A stretch of 64,000 bases of DNA. Origin: Pyricularia pennisetigena (taxonomy: Eukaryota > Ascomycota > Sordariomycetes > Magnaporthales > Pyriculariaceae). A program made the position numbers and the translations under genes. Each line of letters opens with the position of its first letter. Position 1 is the stretch's first letter. The DNA is taken from positions 6,151,189-6,215,188 of the forward strand of contig NC_043744.1 of the NCBI RefSeq assembly GCF_004337985.1, written 5' to 3'. Under the pieces are notes generated by a model. The model made no database searches and was not told where the DNA came from. It was given only the letters and a program-made list of their open reading frames with translations. Of the stretch, positions 36,921 through 47,380 are shown piece after piece.

Positions 36921-38935
36921 AAATGGAAAAATAACAGCTATTATAACATTTATTACAATCCAAAAATATAAAAATTGTAATAATTATTATAATAACTGTG
37001 GGGAAGGAAAAGGATTATAATAATTATTACCATATAGCTAATTTACGTTTAAATCCAAGGATTGGGGGTTATAACCAGGACGCGTTAACCCTTTTTCTTT
37101 TTTTCCATACAAATTTCGATTACGCGGGTAATAAATGGCGATTCGTTTAATATAAAATGGATTATTTTAACCCTGCCCGACGGAGGTAGCGTTTTAAAAT
37201 TAGTGCAAATTTTCGAATAAACCTAATTAAAAGGACCGTCGCCGCTATATTAAATTAAAGCGTTTACAATTACCGATCCAAAGCGGGTTTTTTTTTCCTG
37301 TAAACTTTTTTTAAAACTTTATCGGACGTTGCGGTATTTGGTTTTAAAATCCACTCCTTTTAACGCCAGCATTTTACCCAATTCCGCCGAATTAACATCC
37401 CGGGTATCGTCCTCGGCGTGGATTATTAATTAAAAAAGGTAGTTAATTGTTAAAAATTGCAGCAGGCGGATAAGATCCATATTAAAAAAAACCGAAATTT
37501 AGCGGTTACCAGCTGTGGTATCCGCATTAGTGGGAACTCCTAATAAAACGGGACCAATATCGTCGGTATTTTCGCCCACGAATACGGTAATAATGTTTTT
37601 GAAAATTGTTTCGGTATTCGTTATAACGTTTTCGAAACGGTGGCCAAATTAAAGCTTTTTAATAATAATATTATAAAGCGGAATGCGTTTACGGGGATAA
37701 ATAATTATACCGTTAGGTAAAATAAGCCCGGTATCCATACCCCTGCGTACCGTAAATACGCCCGTATATTTAAAAATTACTAACGATTTTTCGTTTGGTG
37801 TGGTGGTAGGAGTTATAAAATTTAAAATTCGAGGGTAAAACAGCCATTATTTCCAACCCATCGATTCGAATTTTTGTAGGGAAATTCTAATATTTTTATC
37901 GATATTAAAAGCGACGAAATAGCCATTATTTTCCCAAATATAATCGACCGTAAATATATTTTTTTAGGATAGGTTTTCAGGTCGGGCGAAAGGGATCGCA
38001 GTTTTGTCCCAAATTAGGGCATTAAAACCAGTAATATCCCTAATTTTGTTAATAATCGGCGTGGTAATGGCCATGCCCCGATTAATGTAAGGGATAAAGC
38101 GAAATGCGCGGTATATTATCGATTCGCGGTAACGGAGGTATTAAATTTCGTTTCCAATTATACGTTAAAAAAAGGTACCGGATAGTAAATATATAATTAA
38201 ACGCCGGATATTTTTAGTGTTTTCGCCCGTGGAAAAATCGGCCTTCCGACCGTTTTTGCGTTAACGGTTCCTAATAAAATTATTTAATTTAAACAAATAT
38301 ATTAATATAACGAAATTATAATAATTGTTACAAAAAATATTTATTAAGTATTATTTTCAATATTGGAATTATCGTCGAAATTATTAACGTCGGGGGGGCG
38401 TTATTAAGGATTGGAATCGACAATTTTATCCATATATTATGGGTTAAACACCTTTTCCGCGTTATAAATTTCGTTTAATTGCTTAATTTTTCGGATTAGG
38501 AATATCGAATAAAATGTAATAATAACCGTACCCGCAAATTTGGGATTAAATTTGCGGGCGGCGAATTTGGTTAAAATATCGTAAAATTGCGTTTGGGTAA
38601 AAATAGTAACCGCTCGCGGGGTATCGGTAATATATACCTCGGTTAAATTATAATAGCATTTAACGTCGAGGGCTGGGAAATTAGTTATTACTTTTTTAAA
38701 TATTTGCGAAATAAAGCTGGCCGGGACGAAAATTAAAATGGGAAAACATCCGTCGGTATTTTGGATAAATCGGTCGTATTAATAACGGATATACCATATA
38801 TAAATCGCCGTAAAATAAATAATCGTTTTTCCTGTGCCTATTTCGTTGGTTAATAGCCAATTTTTAAAAGTTAACTGCTCCAATTTTAGTAGGGTGTGGG
38901 TATTTAAACCGAAAAAAAAATTAATTTAGCAAAAA

Positions 38936-39060
38936 CAAAAATTGTAATAATAATTACAAAAATAGGGGTGGAATTATAACAATAATTACAAAAATAGGGG
39001 CAGGATTGTAACAATAATTACAAAAATAGGGGCAAAATTGTAACGATAATTACAATTATT
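38936..39060. repeat. Tandem array of the palindrome in copy R
   Basis: Four units of about 30 bp, each with a TTGTAAYAATAATTACAA-type palindrome plus AAATAGGGG. Copy L has a single unit at 4,600-4,655, so the array expanded in R or collapsed in L. Confidence 0.7.
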
Positions 39061-40559
39061 AGGGATAATATATATATAATTTACCAACCAGTTAATAGGG
39101 TAGTTAATAGCGACCAAAAAAAGTATTAGGTATATCCCAGTTAAACCAAAAATATTTGCCCTTAATTCTTTTGTATTTAAAACCGATTTTGTTATCGGTA
39201 TTTAGACCGTCGACAGGCAAAATGTTTTAAAAAAAACGCAATTTTTTTATAGCAGCCTAAATCGCGTCCGAATTAAAAAAATAACCAATCCAGGGATAAC
39301 CCTTAATCAAAATAAAAAATTGCGCATAATATACCAAAAAAACCGTTAGGATTTTTTCGCGGGCGTCCTCGAAAATTTCCTTTTTTGCGCGGTTTATATT
39401 AGTAAATCGATCGGCGATGGTGGATTGGGTTTGTATAAAATTAAAGAAATCGTTTTGTTGGTCGTCGCTAAAAAATTTGGGATAAAATTCGGTAATTTTT
39501 GTTTTGGGTTTGGTAAAAATGGGACGATGGAACCGCCCCTCGTCGTACAAACTGTTAAAAATATTTTTAAATATTAATAAATCCAATGGGTGCATTTAAA
39601 TTTAATTTGCACGCTTTTTTTTTTTTTTAACCGTCCGACCTTAATGGGTTTAAAACGGGACCAGGTATCGATAGTGAATATTATTATCGTCCTGTTATAG
39701 CAGGCGCGGTTAAAACCAGATAAATTGGCGACGTTAATGGTTTGGTCGGTTCGCGAACGGGCAATTAAACGATGCTAAAATTGCATTAAATGCAAATTAT
39801 TTAAAACGATAACGTTATCGGCGATAATTGCATAATCGGCGATAACAAACAGGGTGGAGGATTGCTCGATATTAAATTTAAAAGGGTTGCGGCAATTTCC
39901 ACCAAAATCGCTAAAACCTTCCTTATTTTTAATAACGACTTTTCCCTGCCGGCGAAAAATAAAATAAAGGAAATAATAATAAACCTTAAATTAATCGTCG
40001 ATATAGTAACCGCTATACATATATAATCCAGGGTTAGCGGTTTTAAATTTTAAATCGCCGTTTTTAAAATTAGGTCCGGTAATTATTATCCGCAGGTAAA
40101 TTAACATCGTGGCGAGGATTGTGGGAATTATAACCGGTTTAAATTTATTTGCGAATATTTTTAACCCGGGGAGGTTAATATCGTTTTGGCGGATAAAAGG
40201 GGGGACAGGGGGTAGGCGACGCCGATTTGCCAAATTATCGAAAATGGGTTTGGTACCCCTATCGTTAAATATATCCGGCACGGAAACCAAGGTCTTTTAC
40301 CAAACGGGCATTTTATTATTTTTAATCTATTTGCCGGGATTACCTGCCTTAAAGTAAATTAAAAAACCGAATACGTCGGCGATTAAAAATAAATTAATTA
40401 ACAATTAAAATTATACCCGTTATCCCAAAATATATAAAAAGGTGAAAACCAAATTATAACAGCTATTATATTATAATAATAATTGTTTAATATTACCGTA
40501 AAAAATTGTAACAATTATTACAATATAATAAATAGCAGGACATATTAGTACAAAGATTG

Positions 40560-41860
40560 TAACAATTGTCGCAATCCAATAAAAGGAAATACTAACCTAT
40601 TATATCAATATATTGTACCAAAACATTTGTCGTTTCGTAACCAAATACGATTATTACCTCGTTTATATTCGACGAATTACTGTTAAAATGGTATACCAAA
40701 ATCTGGTTATTAACGCGTGTTTTTACTGCGGCGACGCCAGCAGCGGATTAAAGGCGTTTAAGGGTTTAAACGATTGGGGTTTCGTTCGTGTTGCGGAAAA
40801 TATTATTTCCGCGACCAAACCAGGCGGGCGGGTTAATATTATTATTAATTTTAAAGCAGTTAATATAACCTAAATGGGGTATAATGCGAACCATTTTGGT
40901 AATATTCGTATTCCCTACTTTGCGCCAAACTATAATAATTATCGCCAATACGGATTAATTTTTACCCAGTTAAAAATCCTTCCATAACGGGACGGGCAAA
41001 TAATCCAGGAAATCCGTATTTTTATATAATGGGAAATAATATTCGGGTTATACGAAACTTATTAATCCATTATTTAACGTCGAATTAAATTTGGGTTACG
41101 TCCGCGATACCGAAATAAAATTGGTTTTAACTGGCCGAACGGTGGTGGTTTTATATATACGGGGTGCGGGCGGCCTATTTAATGGCGCGGGTACCGGGTT
41201 AATAATAATTTCCGGTTATGGTGTAAAAAGCCGGTTTTTGGGGTTTTTTGGTGGCGGGGACAATGTATTGGCAAATAGTTTAAAAAATGCCAGGGGAATT
41301 TATAATTGGCGGTTATTTAAATCCGGGGCAGGTTCGTTATAATTATCGTCCATATTAATATTATTATCGCTTTTATTGGCGGACGCGGGGGCAGGCTGGT
41401 TATCGTTTTCGCCCATATAAATATCGTCGTTATTATAGTCGACGGGGGCGGGGGCAAATTCGTTATCGCCGGCGTCTATGTCGGCATTATTTCCATTTTT
41501 ATCGACGGGGGCGGGGGTAAATTTATTATCGCCGGAATCCATATTAGTATTATTTTAATTATTATTATTATTATTAGGAATGGGGGGAAAATTTAGGGGG
41601 ATTCCGGTTGCATCCGAATAACCTTGTAATATAAAACGGTCCAACCGAATAAAATTTAATTCCAAAACAATTGCAATATCCGCGTCGTAATTTTCCAAAT
41701 TTTTAAAATATTGGTTTATTTTTTTTATCCGCGCTTTTTTTTGTAATGTGGTTATTAAATTGGTAAATAATTTAACATTATTGGGTATATATCCCAACGT
41801 AAATTTGGTGGTAGTTTGGGCGGAGGTTTTGCCTTTTTGGCGTTTTTTGGGAGCTATGGT
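40560..41860 (-). pseudogene. Acidic-repeat ORF next to SNF2 (copy R)
   Basis: The minus strand runs from about 41,860 (KKRQKGKTSAQTTTKFTLGY) through QKKARIKKINQYFKNLEN. Repeats of the form MDSGDNKFTPAPVD, DAGDNEFAPAPVD and MGENDNQPAPAS follow at 41,542-41,300. The two open blocks are in the same frame, separated by one stop. The repeated acidic, proline-containing units suggest a disordered linker or interaction region. It may be the N-terminus of the SNF2 protein. No fold is recognised. Confidence 0.45.
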
Positions 41861-42439
41861 AACAAAGGAACGTAATTGTGATAATTGTTACGGTTTTTGG
41901 CGAATTAAAGCAATTATTGTAACTATTATTACAATAAGGTTAGTTAGTTTGCCCCGGATTTAACCGGGTGGGGGGTATTTTGGCGATACAGGGGCGCTAA
42001 TTATAATTTACCCTCGTTACGACTGGGTTAATACCTGCTTAGGTGGGTAGGGTATGAACAGCTTTATCCAATTAAAAATGCTTTAATTAAACTTTTTAAC
42101 GAATGTGCTTACAGTATTTGCTAAGGCAATTTTGCGATTATAACAATTATTACGTTTATTAATTAAAAATTAAGCGTTGGTTCAATTATTACAATTTTTT
42201 ATTAATCGTTACAAAAAGAATTTGGCGGTTGGGAAAAAGGTTTTTATTGTAAAAAAAAAAAAAAAGCTAATAAAAATAAAAAAGGAGGTATTTATGATTG
42301 GGTTTACGTATGGGGCTTTTTGCTAATAAAATAAAATTAAAATGGAAACGCCAAAATTTCCGGAGTTTAACCGTAACAATTGTCACAATTCGCAATATCG
42401 AACCCTTTTATTTTTAATCGGGGCGCCGTTACGCCGTAC

Positions 42440-45133
42440 CAGCTTATATATAATCCAAGCTTTTAATTTACGTAATAATTGTTATTATCCAGCATTTGGT
42501 CGTTTTATTTAAACCGTTAATTGGGGATTTTGGTATTTAACAATTATATACCTTGCGCTATTTAATCCTCCCCCCCCTGGTTAATCCAATTCGGCGTCGT
42601 TTTTTTTATCGTTTAACCCTTTTATAATCCAAAGTACGTTGTTTAATTTAATTAGGATTTAATTTTATTCGCCTTTTAATTTTTGGGTTATAAATTTATA
42701 AACGTTCCTATATTGGATATTTTTGCAACCGTTAACGCTAACCAGCATTTTAACCTATAATTATAATACCGTTTAATTCGTTCGTCGGCGTTTATTAGTT
42801 TATTTTCCCGAATAATTGTTAATTGTATCCATTATTTCCTAAAATACCACCGTGTTTTAATTCCGCCGCCTTTTTTTTGTTATTTATACAAATAGGAGGC
42901 GTGATTTCGTATCCTATTTTCGTATATTATTGGGAATTAAACAACGAAATAATCGCTATATTGTTTAAACCATTTAATTAATTGTAAATTTGGAATATTT
43001 TCCAGCAAATCGTTTTTCGTCCATTCCCGGTTATAAAAATGGACGAATTTTTTAGCGATATTAAAAATTATTGGTTTGGGTAGCACCAGCTGGGATGGTA
43101 GGTCGTATAACCGCCGCGGGTTTGGGTAAAAAATAATTATTGTAAAATGGGTACCCCATTTATCCAATTGTTTAAATATATAACCTTTTTTGGAATTTTT
43201 CCTGGGTGTTTTAATTGGTTATTTTTTAGGGGGTAATACGGGTAAAATTCCAATTTGGTGGACGTAGGCGTTGTAATAGTTTTTAGGTTAGTTTATTATA
43301 AAAGATGGATTCGTTTCCTATATAAAATCCAATATAATTCGTCGAAAACATTTAGCGTTGGCGAAAATTTGCATATTTAACGCCTTTTTTTTAATTTTTT
43401 CCTATTTATTATTTCCTATTGCGTCCAATAGGGCGGAACGCGTGGTTTAAATATACCCAAAAAACCGGTTTATGGTAATTCCGACGCTTTTACCCGGTTA
43501 TTATCGTCTAAATTAGATTTAGCGACACGTGGAAGGTTAATGGGGAATAACCGCGTTTATAAATACGTTAAAAAATCTAAATGGGTAATTTGTAAACTTT
43601 TAACGTTTTTTCGTAATATTACGGGTTATTTAATTAATTTGGTTAATAATTTTGGCCTAATTAATTTATATTTAGCGATAAACCCCTGCGTATCGAAATA
43701 CCAATAAAACGCAAAAAAATATACGGTTTTTTTACGGTTAGGCCCGCGTGCGGTTCGTCCGAACCTTTACCACAGGTTTGCGGGGTCGTTTAATATTAAC
43801 GCGCCGTATTGCATTATACGTTCCATATTAGGTATATTTATACCTATACCCAAAAATAAAATGGAAAATATAATACGAATTTTAAAATCCGGTTTAAAAA
43901 ATTTTGCGTAAATTTTAATTTTATCGATTTTAAATGTAAATACATTATACCGGATAATTATATCGGTTGCGTTTCGTTTAATAAATTTCCTAAATACGAG
44001 GTTTTTTATTAGGAATTAACGTATTTGGATAATGCGGTTTTTAGCGTCCATATATATAATAGTTTTAAAAATACGGGTGGCGGATAATAGTATAATATTC
44101 CTTATTAAAAATAGGAGGCGCCGGTAATCGTTAATAAGGGTTTTACGTTCCAAACATTGTATTATAATCGTAATTTCCGGTCGGTCGAAAAACGTTTTAA
44201 CGAAACGCACTATCCTTTTATAATATAATTGGTCGAAAACGTAAATTTTAGCTTTTGCTGTAAAAATTGCGGTGCACCCGAACATAAATACGTTTACTGG
44301 TATAATTGCCCGGGCCAAACGCAGCATGGAAAACGATTCCCTAAAATCTTTCCACTATAAAACCATATAAAATTTATTAATGGTAAATAAAACGATACGT
44401 TGGTGGAATATAAGGTTTCGAAAAAATTTAAAAAATCGGTAACTAATGGTTTATTCCGGGCCTAAAAAAATGTGCGTGTATTTATAAACGGTTTACGGGC
44501 TCCAAAAAAGGTTATATTAAATAAAATTAATTTTAATAATAAAAACCGCATATTTATATTTACGTTTAAAATGGACTGGTCGATTAATTTGGGGTTCGCG
44601 GCGGGATAACGTTATATATTGCGTAACTGTTTTTACCCTAATTTGCTTAATAGGATTATTTGGATAATAATAATATTATTGCGAATTACCGAAGTAATTT
44701 GCAATACTATATTTTTCCCGTACCCGGTTTTTGCCAGCAAAATAATATTTTTTATATTATATAAAACCCGGTATATATATTGCATTTGGTTATAATGTGG
44801 GATTCGTGTAGGAGTATTGGGGGGTTTGTGGAGGTTTAAAAACCATATAGCAGTTAAAAAAACGAATTTATATTATAGGTTTAAATTACCAAAAGCTTTG
44901 GTTTTGGCGTATAATTCCGGGAGGATATATACGTCGGAAAAGGTATTTACCGCCGCGTATGCGGGATTGGGACCGCGAAAAATTGCGTCGATTTGGTGGG
45001 AAAACGAAATATATATGGGCGTATTTCCGGATATTATATATATATAATTTAATACGAATATATAAAAATTTGCGGAAATAATGGTTTTTTTTAATGGGTG
45101 GATATATAACGTATTATATAATATATACCTCAT
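42440..45133 (-). pseudogene. RecQ-type (SF2) helicase, RIP-inactivated (copy R)
   Basis: On the minus strand, motif I reads LLAKTGYGKN at about 44,706-44,738 (AKTGYGKS expected). The DExH box near 44,366-44,385 reads INKFYMVLQW, which RIP could make from DEFHMVLQW, and KDFRESFSMLRLARA follows. Motif III is FMFGCTAIFT. In the second lobe FLGIGINIPNMERIMQYG and LWQRFGRTARGPNR (motifs V and VI, around 43,741-43,820) are diagnostic of RecQ. The C-terminal extension ends near 42,440. RecQ enzymes unwind DNA 3' to 5'; telomere-linked fungal RecQ-like genes are known, but nothing here shows a telomere. One frame shift near 44,310-44,360 could be an indel or intron. Confidence 0.8.
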
Positions 45134-45475
45134 ACGGATTGTAAAATTAGTGGTTTTGCGTTATTTATATTAAAATTTATATGTAAAAATTCCTCTCGCT
45201 TTTGCGATTTTCTTTATATAAATTTTAACGGATTATAATCGTTATTAGTAAAATGCGAAATAGGTATTAATGGTATTTATGGGTGGATATATAATATATT
45301 AAATAAAATTTACCCTATACGGATTGTAAAATAAATATTTTTGCGATATTTGGATTAAAATTTATATGTAAAAATTCCTTTCGTTTTTACGATCTTTTAT
45401 ATATAAATTTTAACGGATTATAATCGTTATTATTAAAATGCGAAATAGGTATCGATGGTGTTTTTGGGTTAATAA
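45096..45475. repeat. Two tandem units of about 190 bp in giant copy R
   Basis: GGGTGGATATATAA starts each unit and AAAATGCGAAATAGGTAT ends it; the units lie at about 45,096-45,286 and 45,287-45,475. They are upstream of the RecQ start, so they may be promoter or leader sequence. Confidence 0.65.
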
Positions 45476-45661
45476 TAGGGATACCGCCATAAACGGATAA
45501 AAGGCGGGCTATATCCAACTTTTAATTGGCGTACCGGGTGCAAAAAATTTTAAATTAATGAAAAAGGCCTACCAATTCCTATTTTCAACGATGTTTTCTT
45601 TTTTCGATATTTTACGTAATTGTGGAATAATAAGGGAGTATCGGTCGCAAAAAGGCCAAAA

Positions 45662-45703
45662 ATACCGCCATAAACGGCGAAAATCGACAAATTGTCCTCA
45701 AAC
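45662..45703 (-). repeat. Subterminal inverted repeat, right
   Basis: Reverse complement of 32,119-32,160: TACCGCCATAAACGGCG, then CGACAAATTGTCCTCA. The end block that follows (GGATGGACCCACAGGTACAT) is shared with every right-type terminus in the window. Confidence 0.8.
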
Positions 45704-45819
45704 CTGAACCAAAGCGTTTTTTGGATGGACCCACAGGTACATTGCAAAGCCGCAATTGAGCCACGAAGTGGAGCGAAGCGAACGGAGTGGATCAATTGTG
45801 GAGCTTTGGGCTTTAGGGA

Positions 45820-45834
45820 TAAGCCTTGAGACTA
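45820..45834 (-). repeat. Right terminal inverted repeat of giant copy R
   Basis: The reverse complement reads TAGTCTCAAGGCTTA; TAGTCTCAGGGCTCA is the undamaged form, seen at 13,222. Confidence 0.85.
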
Positions 45835-45843
45835 GTAAAACCC
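45835..45843. repeat. 9-bp target-site duplication, right side of giant copy R
   Basis: GTAAAACCC, a perfect match to 31,990-31,998. Confidence 0.9.
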
Positions 45844-45995
45844 CACTCGCTAACTTTGAATCGCAACTCCTGTAATACACAAAATATAACAAAAAGTCCG
45901 ACAGCCCCAACAGCCCCATTTCGGCACTATTTATTCTGGCTTATATACAAATAATAATGGACCCATTACATGCTAAATAACGCATATAATTAACA
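45844..45995 (-). repeat. 5' LTR of copia A1, outer part
   Basis: Continues the LTR from 31,998 and ends CATATAATTAACA, the LTR-A terminus. Confidence 0.8.
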
Positions 45996-46027
45996 AAATG
46001 GATTATAATAGTTTTTATTAAAAAATG

Positions 46028-46592
46028 TGTTAACTACATGCGTTATTAAGCATGTAATGGGTCCACTTTTACTTGTATATAAGCCACAATAGATAGTGCC
46101 GAAGTGAGGCTGTCGGGGTTATTAGATTATCCGTTGTTTTATATTACAGGAGTTGCGATTTAAACGGTCAGCGAATGGGGTTTACCCTATACCGGGTTTA
46201 TACCCACCCTGCACCTACGAACTAGCTACTCTATATCGGGTTAAAAATTTCACCAAATTATCAAATTAGTGCGAACCCAGAAATGGTTTGTATGGCGATA
46301 AGGGTGTTTTTTCCAAACCCATATAAAATAATTTTTAGGAAAGTCGTGTGCGGTACCGGAACGCTTTCAGGGTTGCGGACGCCCATTTCGATGTCGGAGA
46401 GTATATAAGGGAGATAAAGCAAAATCTCCCCCACCAATAAATCTAAGTTATTAATCCTAAAATTAGTGAACCATTTTAGTAAATAATTTAGTGCATTTAA
46501 GCCCTGTAATTACAGGCCTTTATAGCGCAGCTAGCACCACACCGCACTTGGGCTAGTTCCTAAACCCCTGTCGGCAACCCATATTGTTTTCA
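46028..46592 (+). repeat. Solo LTR of copia family A
   Basis: Starts TGTTAACTACATGCG and ends CCCATATTGTTTTCA; 565 bp, full length. Flanks AAATG and TTGTA do not match, so the site was rearranged or is old. Confidence 0.7.
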
Positions 46593-47380
46593 TTGTAGTT
46601 TTATTATCGTTCAAATTGGTAAAAATGTTAAAGCGTTTCGATTGTAAGTTCTATATATAAAATTGTATATACCTTACCTATTTGCTTATTTAACTGTTTC
46701 TATAATACGCTATAGATACCAACGTTCACTATTCTAGTATTTATACGTATACCACCCCCCACGTGCAAAGATTTCAAAATTCGGTTGAAAAACAAAAATG
46801 ATATGAATTTGACTCTCTTTTATATAAAGACATAATAAAAACCGGCATTATGAATCGGATTTTACGTGGACGTTTGCTTATATACGTAATCCAGTCACTC
46901 AGATTTTGGTTTCATTATCGTCAAAATTAGTAAAAACGCAAAAGCATTTCGATTGTAAATTATATATAAAAATATATACACTTTACCTGTCCGTTTATAT
47001 AACTGCTTATATAATCCGATAAATTTTCCAGAATCTAGTATAACGGTATATATACGTGTACGACCCTCTACGTGGAAGGATTATCAAACTTAGTCGAAAA
47101 ATAGAAATAATATAAAAAATCGAGAATCGACAAAATATCGAAAAAACGATACCGTTATAAACGGATTAAGGGCAAATGGTACGCAGTTAGGCCGTTACAG
47201 CACATAAAAATATAAACTAAATCGTGGTTAATAGCGGTATTAAACGCTATTTTTAACGTACAAACCGCTTACCTTTACGATTTTTATTTATTTTTTATAA
47301 CGGAGTATCAATCGCCAAAATGCCGAAAATATCGTTAGAAACGGCGAAAATCGACAATATCCTCAGACCTAAACCAGAGC
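46593..47380 (+). mobile_element. Non-autonomous relative of the giant element, interior and part of the right end
   Basis: AT-rich noncoding repeats as in 20,114-21,924, then the right-type subterminal block up to CCTCAGACCTAAACCAGAGC at 47,361-47,380, where another relative begins. The left terminus is not present; the final right terminus is replaced by the next element. Confidence 0.55.

Larger units (their letters stand above)
35634..40290 (-). pseudogene. SNF2-family (SF2) helicase, RIP-inactivated (copy R)
   Basis: The minus strand reads from about 40,290 (SVPDIFNDRGTKPIFDNLAN) through a block at 39,595-39,257 (MHPLDLLIFKNIFNSLYDEG, ending YPWIGYFFNSDAI). Motif I is NEIGTGKT at about 38,824-38,848, followed by IYFTAIYIWYIRYQYDRF. 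Motif Ia is FPILIFVPA, and the motif VI region is at 36,619-36,655. Copies L and R agree at nearly all conserved residues, so stops are secondary damage. AT-rich intron-like gaps at about 36,860-37,020, 38,285-38,345 and 38,930-39,070 match those in L. The C-terminal tail meets the end of ORF-A. SNF2 proteins are ATP-driven DNA translocases; their use inside a TIR transposon is unusual. Confidence 0.75.
31999..45834 (+). mobile_element. Giant TIR DNA transposon with two helicases, copy R (13,836 bp)
   Basis: The ends are TAGTCTCAGTGCTCA and, inverted, TAGTCTCAAGGCTTA; most differences between them are C/T changes. Both flanks carry the perfect 9-bp duplication GTAAAACCC, and the flanking LTR reads continuously without it. 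About 120-170 bp inside each end is a roughly 42-bp subterminal inverted repeat. From the left end it encodes a large unknown ORF (+), then SNF2-like, acidic-repeat and RecQ-like ORFs (-). There is no reverse transcriptase, and I recognise no tyrosine recombinase, DDE motif or Rep domain. A 9-bp duplication is seen in Mutator-like and some other DNA transposons, but this gene content is not theirs. All genes are RIP-broken. Confidence 0.85.
14196..45995 (-). mobile_element. Ty1/copia-type retrotransposon A1, minus strand, with nested insertions
   Basis: In its own direction the element runs from a 5' LTR (45,844-45,995 plus 31,552-31,998) through gag (30,692 to 29,281), pol (19,809 to 15,304) and a 3' noncoding region to a 3' LTR (14,753 to 14,196). 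Three insertions split it: giant copy R in the 5' LTR, copia A2 inside the protease region, and a family-B solo LTR within pol. The gene order protease-integrase-RT-RNase H places it in Ty1/copia. The flanks CGTGA and AAATG do not match, so its own target duplication is lost or one end was rearranged. All frames carry RIP stops. Confidence 0.8.

Noticed and set aside
35634..45133. Subtelomere or telomere-linked helicase locus
   Set aside because: No telomeric repeat (TTAGGG) array is visible, and the helicases lie between transposon termini.
42440..45133. Intact helicase genes
   Set aside because: In-frame TAA/TAG and altered catalytic residues in both copies exclude function.
31999..45834. 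Starship or Crypton interpretation
   Set aside because: No DUF3435 captain or other tyrosine recombinase is recognised; the 9-bp duplication and clear TIRs point to another mechanism.
31999..45834. Helitron interpretation because of helicases
   Set aside because: Helitrons lack TIRs and target duplications and carry Rep-Hel of SF1; both helicases here are SF2 and the duplication is perfect.
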